This document shows positions 10,417-21,260 of a stretch of DNA of 64,000 nucleotides, one piece after another; the stretch's first letter is position 1; each line of letters begins with the position of its first letter. This stretch comes from Eulemur rufifrons (Eukaryota > Chordata > Mammalia > Primates > Lemuridae). Location: contig NC_090989.1 of NCBI RefSeq assembly GCF_041146395.1, forward strand, positions 238,628,843 through 238,692,842. Reading direction: 5' to 3'. The notes under the pieces are model-generated. The model searched no databases, was not told where the DNA came from, and was given only the letters and a program-made list of their open reading frames with translations. Both the position numbers and the translations under genes were made by a program.

Positions 10417-12584
10417 CACTCAGCATTCTTTTTTTTTTTATTTCATCTTGTTATGGGGGATACAGAATTGCAGGTTACATACGTTGCTCCTGTACCACCT
10501 GTCCCCCCAAGTCAGAGCTCCAGGCATGTCTGTTCCCCAGGTCGTGCGCGTTGCACCCATCATGTAGGTATATATCCCTCCCTTCCCCACCCCCCCTTCC
10601 CGAGTCAGCACCTTCAAGTGTTACCACTCCCCAAACGGTGCGCAATGCACTCATTGTGTAGGCATACCCCCATCCCCTCCCCCGCCCCCCACCTCAGTCT
10701 GATATCCAATTGGTGTCGTTCCCAGATTTGTATTTAGGTGATGATCAGGGAAACCAATTTTCTGGTGAGTACATGTGATGCTTGTTTTTCCATTCTTGGG
10801 ATACTTCACTTAATATAATGGGTTCCAACTCTCTCCAGGAGAACCATAGAGATGTCGTATCTTCATCATTCCTTATAGCTGAGTAATATTCCATGGTATA
10901 CATATACCACAGCTTACTAATCCAATCATGTATTGATGGGCATTTGGGTTGTTTCCACATCTTTGCTATTGTGAATTGTGCTGCTATAAACATTTGGGTA
11001 CATGTGTCTTTGTTAAAGAATGACCTTTTTTCCTTTGGGTATATGCCCAGTAATGGGATTGCTGGGTCAAATGGCAGGTCTACTTGAATCTGTTTAAGAT
11101 ACCTCCATAATGCTTTCCACAGGGGTTGCACTAGTTTGCAGTCCCACCAGCAGTGTATTAGTGTTCCTGTCTCTCCACACCCATGCCAACATGTGTTGTT
11201 TTGGGTTTTTTTGATAAAGGCCATTCTCATTGGAGTTAAGTGATATCTCATTGTGGTTTTGATTTGCATTTCTCTGATGATTAGGGATGTTGAGCATTTT
11301 TTCATATGTTTGTTAGCCATTCTTATATCTTCTTTCGAGAAGTTTCTATTCATGTCATTTGCCCACTTTTTGATAGGGTTGCTTGATTTTTTCTTGCTGA
11401 TTTTCCTGAGTTCTAAATAGATTCTTGTTATCAGTCCTTTATCTGATGTGTAGTATGCAAAAATTTTTTCCCATTCTGTAGGTGGTCTGTTTATTCTCGT
11501 GACTGTTTCTTTGGCTGTGCAGAAGCTTTTTAATTTAATCATGTCCCATTCATTTATTTTTGTTGCTGCTGTGATTGCCTTGGGGGTCTTCTTCATAAAT
11601 TCTTTGCCTAGGCCAATGTCTGTAAGAGTCTTTCCTACATTTTCTTCTAGAATTCTGATTGTATCACGCCTAAGGTTTAAGTCTGTTATCCACCGTGATT
11701 TGATTTTTGTGAGAGGTGAAAGCTGTGGGTCCTGTTTCAGTCTTCTACAAGTGGCTAACCAATTCTCCCAGCACCATTTATTGAATAGGGATTCTTGTCC
11801 CCAGAGTATATTCTTTCCCGCTTTGTCGAAAATTAGGTGACTATATGAGGATGGTTCTATATTTGGATTTTCTGTTGTGTTCCACTGGTCTGTGTCCCTG
11901 CACTTGTGCCAATACCAGGCTGTTTTAAGAACCACGGCCTTGTAGTATAGTTTGAGGTCTGGCAAATTAATACCTCCCATTTTGTTTTTGTTGCTTAAAA
12001 TTGCTTTTGCTATACGGGGTCTTCTTTGATTCCATACAAAGTGTGTAATTATTTTCTCTACGTCTGTAAAGAATGATGTTGGTAATTTAATAGGGATTGC
12101 ATTGAATCTGTAGATCACTTTGGGTAGTATAGACATTTTAACAATGTTGATTCTTCCGATCCACGAGCATGGTATATTTTTCCATCTGTTTGCAAGTTCT
12201 GCTATTTCTTTTCTCAGTGTTTCATAGTTTTCCTTATAGAGGTCCTTTACCTCTTTAGTTAGATATATACCTAGATATTTTATTTTCTTTGTTGCTATTT
12301 TGAAGGGTATTGAGTCTTTAATTTGGTTTTCCGATTGACTGTTATTAGCATATATAAATGCCTCTGATTTGTGTATATTAATTTTGTAGCCTGAGACTTT
12401 GCTATATTCGTTAATCAATTCCAGGAGTCTCATGGTTGAATCCTGGGGGTTTTCCAGATATAACATCATATCATCAGCAAAAAGTGAGAGTTTGATCCCT
12501 TCCTTCCCTATTTGGACTCCCTTGATTCTGCTCTCTTGCCTGATAGCTCTCGCAAGGACTTCCAATACTACACTCAGCATTCTT
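10417..12584 (-). mobile_element. Young L1, 5'-truncated, with target-site duplication
   Basis: A 14-bp duplication (cactcagcattctt) at 10417-10430 and 12571-12584 brackets the element at 10431-12570. On the minus strand it starts in the reverse-transcriptase domain, runs through the rest of ORF2 with no stop, then a 3' UTR of about 300 bases with two G-run clusters, 'gatgaaataaa' and an A-tail (10431-10439 as T). There is no 5' inversion. The clean frame and exact duplication point to a lineage-specific insertion. Confidence 0.95.
10745..12580 (-). CDS. L1 ORF2 protein, C-terminal 611 residues (5'-truncated)
   Basis: Known role of the family: ORF2p is the endonuclease/reverse transcriptase that copies L1 RNA at a nicked target. 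Seen here: residues 4-45 are the end of the RT palm, with the catalytic FADD motif at 34-37. The thumb and C-terminal region follow ('[13 protein letters not shown]' near the middle). A cysteine/histidine cluster, [18 protein letters not shown], sits at 464-481. The frame ends SPENWFP with TGA at 10745-10747. The endonuclease domain and the N-terminal RT are missing, so the product cannot retrotranspose alone. The ATG (12578-12580) and first three codons come from the host target-site duplication; L1 sequence begins in codon 4. No stop or frameshift occurs over 608 L1 codons, unlike the other L1s here. There is no sign of a promoter; translation is unlikely. Confidence 0.85.
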   Translation of the reverse strand: MLSVVLEVLARAIRQESRIKGVQIGKEGIKLSLFADDMMLYLENPQDSTMRLLELINEYSKVSGYKINIHKSEAFIYANNSQSENQIKDSIPFKIATKKIKYLGIYLTKEVKDLYKENYETLRKEIAELANRWKNIPCSWIGRINIVKMSILPKVIYRFNAIPIKLPTSFFTDVEKIITHFVWNQRRPRIAKAILSNKNKMGGINLPDLKLYYKAVVLKTAWYWHKCRDTDQWNTTENPNIEPSSYSHLIFDKAGKNILWGQESLFNKWCWENWLATCRRLKQDPQLSPLTKIKSRWITDLNLRRDTIRILEENVGKTLTDIGLGKEFMKKTPKAITAATKINEWDMIKLKSFCTAKETVTRINRPPTEWEKIFAYYTSDKGLITRIYLELRKISKKKSSNPIKKWANDMNRNFSKEDIRMANKHMKKCSTSLIIREMQIKTTMRYHLTPMRMAFIKKTQNNTCWHGCGETGTLIHCWWDCKLVQPLWKALWRYLKQIQVDLPFDPAIPLLGIYPKEKRSFFNKDTCTQMFIAAQFTIAKMWKQPKCPSIHDWISKLWYMYTMEYYSAIRNDEDTTSLWFSWRELEPIILSEVSQEWKNKHHMYSPENWFP

Positions 12585-15035
12585 AATCATTGTATATTTG
12601 CACTATCCAAGCTTTTCCTTGGATGCTTCCTGGGTGGTGGAGTTTCTCCAGCTTCATCGCACCGCTTGGCATCTTTAGCTGATAGCTCAGGTCCTGTTGG
12701 GGTGGGTGTGCTTGTCATGCACACATTCATTTCTTTTTGATTGTTGAAGCCCATTTTGTCTTAACTGATATGTTTTTCTTTAGTTGGAACCAATTTGTTC
12801 CCAAAGGACACACAGCAAAGTGGGTGAAAGGTGGAAAAATTAAACACGGGGCTTAATGTTCGGAGGATATTTTTAGACTTAGAAGCAGCTTGCTGCTTTC
12901 CATGAAATAGTTGAGTGTAATTAATGACTCACATTTCCCTTTTTGGTGGTTTTTATTTAAAGGACGAAATGCTGGTCTTAACTCTGTGTGTGCAAACGCG
13001 AATGCATGTGTTACTTCTCCAGGGTCATAGGAGTGTATTTATCTTGTTTAGAAGTTATGTGGATAATATTCCCTTTCATCTCTTGTAAAGTATCTTTTTT
13101 AGTTATTATAGAAATCAAATCATTTTCCCATGTAAGCTTCAGTAAAGATTAAGTTATATATTAAAACAAACCATGAGAGTAATTAACTTTTTCTATTTTT
13201 TTAAGGGTAGAAGAGAAAGCCAATGAGTGGTTAAATGACATTGTTAATTTTCAAGTCCTCTAGAATGCTTAAATAGAGCCTGAATTAATTTTTTAAGTCA
13301 TTTTGAGTTGGTGCATTTTATTGATGACTTGTTGAATCTTATCCTCAGAACTTGGGTCACTAGGGAAAAGAATCTTAGTGGTAAGAAATCTTCATCTGTC
13401 AGTAGTGGATTTGATTCTGTCAAATACTTAAAAGTAATTACAGTTCTGGTAGTTAGAAAAGAGGAATGGTTAGGTTGGCAGTCATGGATTGTATTTTCAG
13501 GCTAGGAATCTTACAGATGTTCATATATGGAGAGCTGAGACATCACCATTTTAAGGGTATTGCAAAAGCCTTCTGGTTTAACTTCATGAAACTTAACTCT
13601 TCCTCCCCAGACCGCCTCTCCCACCTTTTGAAAACCACATTGTCTCTCTTTAGATAAAGTCTAAAAAATGAAAAGCTCCATTTATTGTATTCTATGACTT
13701 AAAAGACAAAAAGACTAAAGGGTGAAAATCAGACTTCCTTGAAGTTCTCCTTTGGACTCAAGGCAGGATGTTCTTGGCATCTCAGCAGGTTTCCTCTGGA
13801 TCAGGGTAGCGAGAGACAGAAATGCTCTTAATTCCTGGGACCACAACTTGCAATAGGGCTGCTGGACTCCCATCTCTCGTGTTTTTTTTTTTAGTTTGAA
13901 ATAACTTTTGAGTTTGGTCTCAGTGTACTGTGTAAACATGCGGCGTCTATGCTGGCACTCTCTGCCTGAGGTGTGGCGCTCTTCCAGGCTGCTGTGGCCC
14001 AGTCAGTCCATTAGAGGTGGACCTGTACCTGCCTGGCCCTGTCTCCCACAAGGATGCTGCATCAGATGCAGGGACATTTTTTTTTGCTTTAGTTTATTGA
14101 CCTTGAAAAGTCAGTCAGTTGAGTGTGAGCTTAATTGTTACTGTCTGAGCTCTTTTGTTTACTTAGGGAATCGGTGTGAGGTTGAAGTTGAGGTCAATAC
14201 CTTTTAGTTGTCAGTTGAAGCCAAATACCTTTATATGGATGGTTAGGTTATGATGAAACATCCAGAACTCTCTCTGATTTGGTACGTTTTAGCCAGAACA
14301 GTTTTGAAAGACTTGTGCTTCCCTCTTTCAGAGTGTTTTGTAGCATATCCCAATGCAGAGGCCACCAGCCACCTTGTCTGTTTCACCCCTTGTCTCCAGG
14401 AGATTGGCAGGTCTGACGGCTGTCATGACAGATCATGCCTTCCAGATGAGACTTGACCCCTCACATGGGGAGTGGCCTGGTCCCATATAGACCTAGCAGC
14501 AGAAAAGTAACAAATATCATTGATCTGTGAAAGAAGGATTATAAACAAATGCTAACTAGATGGTTGATGGTCAAATTTTCCCCTTTATTCTTCCATTTTT
14601 GGGGAAAATGGGGTGGGGAAAAAGGTAGGAAACACGTGCACCAAAATGAAAAAATTCTTTATAAGAATAACAAAGACTTTTTATCACTGAAGCATTTCTT
14701 TTCTATTTTTTTTTTTTAATGTTTGAACTAACTGCAGGATAGTTCAAGTAAGTCCTGTAATTATTCCTGAAATTGATGTGCTGTCAGGAAAAATCCACCT
14801 TAAATCCCCTACAAAGTGTATGCAAATCTTCCTCATTGTGGGACTTTTTTCAGAGATTATCTTCTTTAGGTAGCATATTTTTCTTCAGTCATAGACGAAG
14901 AGCCTCATTTGCAGGGCCTGTGCTTAGATCAGCTTAATTCTGGAACAGCAAAGAGTTATGATTTGTTTATGAGCCATCTCCTGATATGTTCAAGAAACTT
15001 TTTTGAACATAAATTGAATCTATTTTGCCTCATTG
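12585..15035. other. Unique sequence, no gene recognised
   Basis: 2.4 kb with no repeat I can name. It has T-runs at 13882-13892 and 14707-14719. Frames of up to 113 codons show no family resemblance. Some stretches (12840-13000) look like well-kept non-coding DNA, but this is only an impression. Confidence 0.45.
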
Positions 15036-15505
15036 AAAACCCAGAATTATTTGTACACCAATGTTTGGCTATTCACAGTAGCCAAAAGGTGGGAGCAGCC
15101 CAAGTGTCCATCAAGAGATGAACAGATAAAATGTAGTAGAGCCTGTCACTTGCTACAACATGGATGAGCTGCAAAAACATTATGCTAAGTTAAATCAGTC
15201 ATAGGTCCAATACTTGATGATCCCACCCACCAGGTGCCTAGAGTAGTCAAATTCATAGAGACAGAAAGTAGAAAGGGGGTTATCAGGGGAGGGGGACTGG
15301 GGAGTTGTTTAATGGGTACGGAGTTTCAGTTGGTAAGATGAAAAGAATTCTGCAGCTGGGTATTGGTGATGGTTGCCCAAAATGTGAATGTACTTAATGC
15401 CACTGGATTGTGCGCTTACAGATGGTTAAGATGATAAATTTTATGCTATGTCTATTTAATTATAATTAAAATTTTTCTAAAAATTAAAAAAACTCAGAGT
15501 GAGTC
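15036..15505 (+). mobile_element. L1MB-type LINE, 3' end
   Basis: Close to the L1MB tail: 'atttgtacaccaatgtttgg', 'gccaaaaggtgggagcagcc', 'aagtgtccatcaagagatga', 'gctacaacatggatgagc', 'aattcatagagacagaaagt', 'gttgtttaatgggtacggag', 'aatgtgaatgtacttaatgc', ending 'gataaattttatgctatg'. Confidence 0.9.
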
Positions 15506-15511
15506 GCTCTG

Positions 15512-15535
15512 ATTTTTTTTTTTTTTTTTTTTTTT
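15512..15535. repeat. T homopolymer run
   Basis: A run of 20 or more T shortly after the L1MB tail. No Alu body follows, so it is a simple-sequence tract. Confidence 0.8.
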
Positions 15536-15605
15536 AATAAGCCACTGGTCATAGTGGGGTGTGGCTCTCCTGGTCCTATGCTAGGTGCAAAACTATTGGT
15601 GAGAA

Positions 15606-15690
15606 GAAGGGACCTCAGGCCTATCATCTGCTCCAACACTTTCATTTTATAGGTGAGAAACTGGGCCTTAGAAAGAAGTGAGGTGATTTG
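15606..15690 (-). mobile_element. MIR fragment
   Basis: 'ctttcattttataggtgaga' and 'aactgggccttagaaagaag' followed by 'tgatttgcccacctca' match the central part of a reverse-complement MIR. Confidence 0.6.
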
Positions 15691-15764
15691 CCCACCTCAT
15701 GGGGTGGACGTTGTCCTAAACCTCTGGCTCCTGCGGTCTTCCGTGGAGGCAGAGCAGAGTGCAG

Positions 15765-16010
15765 CAAGAGCTGGGCTCTGGAGTCGCCCTGCCTGGGCTC
15801 CACTCTGGCTCTGCTGCTCACTCGGTAAGTTCGCGCAGATGTTCACTCCTCTAAGCCTGCTTCCAAATCTGTAAAATGGGAATAACATCAGTATCCCATG
15901 AGGGTATGGGGATTAATTGAGCTAATCCTTATCAGGCACCCAGCATAGTGTTTTCACACACTGTAAGCAACAAATGAATGTTAGCTGTGTATTGTTATTG
16001 TTGCTGTTAC
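15765..16010 (+). mobile_element. MIR SINE, near full length
   Basis: Forward MIR: 'ctgggctctggagtcgccct', 'gcctgggctccactctggct', 'cttccaaatctgtaaaatgg', 'gggattaattgagctaatcc', 'ggcacccagcatagtg'. It lies back to back with the minus-strand MIR fragment just upstream. Confidence 0.9.
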
Positions 16011-16737
16011 TGGCATTTGCTGCAAGGAGGATTTGGGGACAGAGGTCTCGGCGTTGAGGCTCAGTGGTAATTACTTGCTGGTTGTCTGTCCTTAGCCACG
16101 CTGCTTAATTTCCCCTTGTTAACCAGTGTGTGTGGTCAGGATGGGTGAAGTGCTTGTTTTGGTGTGGTGGTTACGAAGGAAGGTAGGGAAGTACCTGCCG
16201 GATCACTTGGTTCATGGTAACAATCCAGGTCAGTGTTACTGGGTAAGGGGAGGTCACTGCAGGCAGGAGGCCTGGCGCCTACTGAGTCATGATCTTCGAG
16301 AACAGTGTTTGAGAACAGACACGCTGAACTCTGCCCTTGGGCCGCAGGCGAAGGTGTGTTTTCTGGGGCCCACGTGGTTTCCAGGGCCTCCTGAGGAAGG
16401 AGTCACCCAACTGTTCTAGTTTACTTGTCCCCAGAAGTCGGTCAGGAGCCTGCAGGTAGAACTTGGTTTAGTTTGAGGCAGGGACAGAAGTATTATATTA
16501 GTGTTATTTCACAAGTCCTTTTGTTTCTGATCCCAGATAATAAACATTGTCTGACTACCGACTCATCTGACTCATTGTCTTGCTGGTGTTTTTTTTTTTT
16601 TTTTCCTAGCTCAGCCTTATCAGCTTTTGGAGGAAAACTTCATCCAAATTTGAGATTATTTAGGTGACTTTCTTTATAATATTTGATGAATGACTGAGAT
16701 TACTAGGGAGGTCGTTTGTGCTAAGGGAAAATTCATC
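16011..16737. other. Unique sequence
   Basis: Contains a frame of 97 codons with no recognisable family and a T-run near 16588-16604. No gene supported. Confidence 0.45.
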
Positions 16738-16835
16738 TTGCAAGCATGTATTGAGCACCTGTGTGCCTACCTGGGGGCTAGAGGCTGGAGATACAGAGGG
16801 GAATGAAATGCTAGGCACTCTCAGTCTGCCGTCCT
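16738..16835 (-). mobile_element. L2 LINE tail, antisense
   Basis: 'gtattgagcacctgtgtgcc', 'gctagaggctggagataca', 'gaggggaatgaaatgctagg' follow the reverse-complement L2 3' end. Confidence 0.65.
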
Positions 16836-18076
16836 AGTACCCGAAAGCTGGAAGGAACCAAGAAGAGATGTTTGTCTTAGCCCAGGCAGCTCCTCGGTGA
16901 GGCGGACTGGCACTGACATTGCAATCATATTGTGTGTTATTTAAACATGTATTTGTGTTCAGTGTACATATAAATGTTCCCAGATAAGTGTAAAATATAT
17001 AATAAATTGCATGTGATAAAATTCATGGTGTGAGATTTATCATAGTCTATGACATTCTTAAAGAACTTCTCAATATTGTGGACCTCCAAACCAAGTGAGT
17101 CTAGAATGTCTTGAAAACTCTGGTGCCAGAAAGGTCAGCCGGCATCTGTCTGTGGGCTTACTCACCTGTGTCAGGCCCAGCAGTAACTGGACCGGTAGTT
17201 CCACCAAAATCAACACATTATCTACTCTGAAATTTCTGTGCTTGACTACATGACCACCTTCATTGATGGCTGATGTTTTTTTCAAGTAGTCCAGTTCAGT
17301 TCTTCTCAACTCTGACTGCTGGGTTAGTTTCGCTTGGGTGAACTTTGACAAAAAGCCCAGACCCCCTCCCATCCCAGGCCAGTTAAACCAGAAGCCTCCT
17401 GAGTGTTACCGAGGGGCAGCCTGAGCTGAGCTCCACTAGCCTGCCCTTCGCCTGCCTGGCATCTGCTTTCCCCTTCTAGTGATGTGGACGATGCTAATTT
17501 TGCTTTCATGGTCCACAGCTGTAGCAGTTGGGTTTCTTCTTGATAGCTGTCCTGAGAGGTTTAATCTAGGAAACAAAAAGCTAAAATTAGTTTAAGAGGT
17601 TTTTATCAGATTTAATTGACTCTCTCTGGCGAAATGAAAGGTTAATAACCTCTCACAATCTGAACTGCCTAATATTTTCTGTTTGAAGTTTTCCTTTGCT
17701 TTACTGGGGGAGTAAAGGAGGAATTCGGTGTTGTTCCATGTCCTGTGGTGCTGAACTATCACAACTGATAAATAAAGTTATGAAATTCAAGATGTATCTT
17801 TACTAGCTTCACTTCTTGTCCAGGCATCTTCTTGACTAGCAGTGAAATGGCAATTTAGAAACAGAGGTTCATCAGTTGAGAGCAAGGCCTCCCTGTGATT
17901 TCCCATGAATTTACGTGAAAGGTGAGAGCAACCCCACAAACGCACAGTGATTTAGAGTAACGTGTTCACCAGCTAAAGCCCTTTTTTTCTCCTTTTCTTA
18001 TAGGGCCTGTTACAGAGGAAGAGAGTTTGTATGTCCAGGGAAAGGACAACTTTATGAAAGTTCCTTAAAACAATGA
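16836..18076. other. Unique sequence with one splice-acceptor-like site
   Basis: No repeat is clear. At 17980-18003 a pyrimidine tract ends in TAG, followed by about 60 bases open in two frames up to a stop near 18064 or 18073. This resembles a 3' terminal exon but has no support beyond local wording. Confidence 0.4.
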
Positions 18077-18630
18077 TACATAGTCTTGCGTTGCTTAACC
18101 ACAGGGATACATCATGAGAAATGTGTCTGTAGAACAGACATTGTATGAACATGATACAGTGTACTTACACAACCTAGATGGTGTATCTTGTCATTGTATG
18201 AACATCATACATTGTATGAACATCATACAGTGTACTTACACAACCTAGATGGTGTGCCTACTACGCATCTAGGCTCTGTGGCATGGCCTGTTGCTCTGAG
18301 GCTACAAACCTGTACAGCATGTTACTGTACTGCATACCGTAGGCGATTGTAACACAATGGTAAGTATGTGCATATCTAAACATAGAAAAGGTATAGTAAA
18401 AGTATGGTATAAAAGACAAAAATGGTACACCTGTGCAGGGCATGTACCACGAATGGTGGACTGGAAGTTGCTGTGGGTGTCAGTGAGTGAGTGTAGAGGA
18501 TAACACCCAGTTGGCTACAACATCACTAGGGGATTAGGAGTTTTTCAGCTCCATTGTAATCCCCTGGGATCACCATCGTATATTGGGTCTGTCACTGACC
18601 AAAGCATCATTATGTGGTGCACGGCTATAT
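18077..18630. mobile_element. Non-autonomous DNA transposon (probably Tigger-group)
   Basis: Related ends face each other: 'cttgcgttgcttaaccacag' near 18085 and the inverted-type end 'gcatcattatgtggtgcacg' near 18604-18623. The interior has the known wording 'tgtacttacacaacctagat', 'aacctgtacagcatgttact', 'taacacaatggtaagtatgt' and 'tggactggaagttgctgtgg'. TA dinucleotides sit at both edges. The subfamily name is uncertain. An internal duplication (18139-18255) is annotated separately. Confidence 0.75.
18139..18255. repeat. Internal 46-bp repeat, spaced by 71, plus 18-bp partial copy
   Basis: 18139-18184 and 18210-18255 are identical except one base (catg versus catc). A partial third copy of 18 bases (18192-18209) abuts the second. 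This arose inside the DNA transposon. Confidence 0.95.
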
Positions 18631-18944
18631 TTAGCTGAATGGTTAAGTAGAATAAATCGTATTAAGGCCTTTTCCAAAGTATTTTTTACTTGCTCACTAT
18701 TCACATTCTGTATATGTTAACATCATGCTATAGGGTGTGCAATTGTATTTTTGACTTGTTTCTTCAGATTTTGAATGGCTAAAATTTCCAGCTGGCTCCA
18801 AGAGCTTGTCTTTTTTGATTGTGTTTGTTGCATCCATAACAGAATTGCCTAGGTTGAAATTAAATGAAAATAATTGTGTGAAACTTGATTCTGTGAAACT
18901 ATCACAAAATGATCACTCAAACTCATGGATGAAATACTGTTCAT
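18631..18944. other. Unique AT-rich sequence
   Basis: Nothing recognised. Confidence 0.5.
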
Positions 18945-19050
18945 TTCATGATTTAGTGAATGCTTTTCTGTGCCAAATACTTGTGTTCAATGATGGACAT
19001 AAAAATGATATGAAACGTTTATTCCCTTGAAGAAATTCAGTATTTTCTTT
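18945..19050 (-). mobile_element. L2-like fragment, antisense
   Basis: 'agtgaatgcttttctgtgcc', 'atacttgtgttcaatgatgg' and 'tattcccttgaagaaattca' keep the order of the reverse-complement L2 tail (period of life, size, 'ccctgccctcaaggagct'). Strongly diverged. Confidence 0.45.
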
Positions 19051-19827
19051 CCCTTTAGCTCTTCTGTTGAGATGAAAATGGACTCCTTGCATTTAGGTGG
19101 CTGATTTGCACTTGTACATAAACCACTGTGGGGAAGTTAGATATTTAGAAATAAAATCTTTTTTTTTTTTTTGAATTTGGAACTTGTAAGCATTCCTCTT
19201 AATGGAAAATTTGATAAATAAAATTAACAGGTTTGGTTCTTCCTCACTCAGGTTGGAAGCAACAAGTATTTTGATTTTGACTCATACTTTCTCAAGTGAA
19301 GTGACAATGTGTTGATGGATGAAACACAGTGATATTTTAAGCTGCTTTGACATTCTCTAGGAAAAATATTGTCAGGAACAGAGCCCTGAGGTTTGAGAGA
19401 GTTGCAGATGCTTTCATGATTCTTCACTGTCTCTCCTTACATAGACGTTTCAAGAAAGCAAATAAAATTATTTCTCAGGGCTCAAAGCAAAGGAGTTGTC
19501 AGCTGGATTTGAGGTTGAAATTAGATGGGGAGCAACATGAATTATTTTCAGTAACCTATGTAGAAATATAATTTAATCAATCTTTTTTAGTTTTAGTGAA
19601 TGTAGACACGATTTCATGGAGGTGGCTGCATTACTCTTAATTTATAATAATTATTATTTTTTTGAGTGCAGCAGGTTTGTTTTAGCGGATGGAGATCCAA
19701 GAGACGCACTTACACACGTAGGTGATCTGGTCTTTAATTGATCTCAGTATCTGTTTGGGATATGGGGGAGACAGAGCTCGTGAAGGAAATGGTCCTGGCT
19801 CTCAGTGGACTTTATGCAGCAAACAAC
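19051..19827. other. Unique sequence
   Basis: Contains a T-run at 19159-19171; no gene or repeat recognised. Confidence 0.5.
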
Positions 19828-20000
19828 ATTAGTAACCACCATTATTGAGCATTTAATAAACAATAATTCTCACAGCTCAGTGAAGCATTAATTGTTGTTT
19901 GTGGCATCCTCATTCATACATGAGGTCATGGAAGTGCAGACTTGCAATACCTTGCTCAAGATCACAGTTCGTAAGAGGGAGAATTAGAATATGGACACAG
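19828..20000 (-). mobile_element. MIR SINE, degenerate
   Basis: 'attattgagcatttaataaa', 'aatacatgaggtcatggaag'-type core (19915-19935) and 'ttgctcaagatcacagttcg' then 'gagaattagaatatgg' fit a reverse-complement MIR. Confidence 0.6.
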
Positions 20001-20844
20001 GTAGTCATGGTTGTACAGCACGAGCGCCTCGTAAGTAGTTAAGGCAGAAATTTTTCTGGGGATTTTGTGAAGGAGGGTTGGGACTGAAGAGAAGGAGAGA
20101 GCAAAGATGGTCACCCTGGTGTTTAAGCAGATCCATTGAGCACTTTTTGAGTCATGGTCTCTGTACCCATAAGACTCTAACAAGTACAGGGGTTGCAGAT
20201 CAAATGCCTGCATAAGCCAAGCAGGCGGAATAGAGGAGTGAAGCCTACCCAGTGGGCTGGGGTGAGCTGGAGAGCCTGCCCGTGGGGCAGCCTCGGTGCA
20301 GCTGTGTAACCAGGGAGGGGGTGAGCCTGGTATGGCTGATCTTTAGAAGGGAAACTAAAGATTTTAAAAAATCTGTGGGTCATAAAAATGGGTCTTTGAG
20401 TCATATCAACTTTGTGAGTCTTTAATGTGCAACCTGTGGACATGTACTTGATATGGTTTTGGGGGAGAATTATTGGGAATGTGGGCAAACATTTTGTTCT
20501 CTAAAAGAAAGTTACAGACCATGTTATAGATCTACAGCTGAGCAGAGGCTGCCCTTTGGGAAGGGCATGAGCCCCCCAGCTCATCCCTGTCTGGGCTCCC
20601 ATTGATAATGGGTGGTAGGTTGGAAGATTCTTAGAAATCATAGCAAGGTGCACCACACCTGTGCTCTTACAGAATCATTTTGCTGACCCTGAGTGCTCCA
20701 GACACGATTGGCCACTAACAAAGATACTTTCTGATGCAAGCATACTGCTCAGGTATTTATTTCCTATGTTAGGGGGAGAGCCCTTGGTACCACCAAACAA
20801 ATCGGTTGTTTCCTAAATTGGCCAGTGTTGATGGTATCACCTAT
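20001..20844. other. Unique sequence
   Basis: No repeat or exon recognised; a moderately GC-rich patch lies at 20215-20330. Confidence 0.45.
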
Positions 20845-21010
20845 ATGCAGTCTTAACTCCGTGGGTCTGGGTGTGAATCGAAGCCCAGCCATATTCTGTC
20901 TGTGCAGCTGTGGGCAAGTCCCACCTTCTCCAAAATCGGCTTTCTCAGGGCATGACAGGGATTAAATACCAAAATGTATGTAGGATCTGACATATAGCAA
21001 ATGATAGTGT
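20845..21010 (+). mobile_element. MIR SINE
   Basis: 'gggtctgggtgtgaatcgaa', 'gcagctgtgggcaagtccca', 'gacagggattaaataccaaa', 'gatctgacatatagcaaat' follow the forward MIR from its B-box-like part to the 3' end. Confidence 0.75.
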
Positions 21011-21149
21011 CCTTTCTTTTTTAGTTTGTTTACCTCATTTATGGACATGATAACAAATGAGCTTTGTGAAGATCAGTTTTGTGTGTGAGCATAGGGCTCA
21101 GGTCCTCTTTACTCAGTGAACGGTCAATTCTGTCCAATAGGTGCCTGCT

Positions 21150-21260
21150 CTAGGGCATTAGAGCGTTACAAGCCTGTTACTATTTTCAAGGAGTTTACGA
21201 TTTAGTGAGAGAGTGACAGAAAACGCTGATGTCTGTCTGCTAGGTTGGTGTAAGTGGTCG
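21150..21260 (-). mobile_element. L2-like tail, antisense
   Basis: 'ttcaaggagtttacgattta' and 'gtgagagagtgacagaaaac' correspond to the L2 antisense 'ctcaaggagctcacagtctag ... gagacagac' segment. Confidence 0.45.

Noticed and set aside
10413..10737. Proline/cysteine-rich frames opposite the L1
   Set aside because: Generated by the C-runs of the L1 3' UTR on the plus strand; similar frames appear wherever that UTR occurs (42510-42698).
16126..16419. 97-codon frame
   Set aside because: No recognisable family, no splice or promoter context; length expected by chance.
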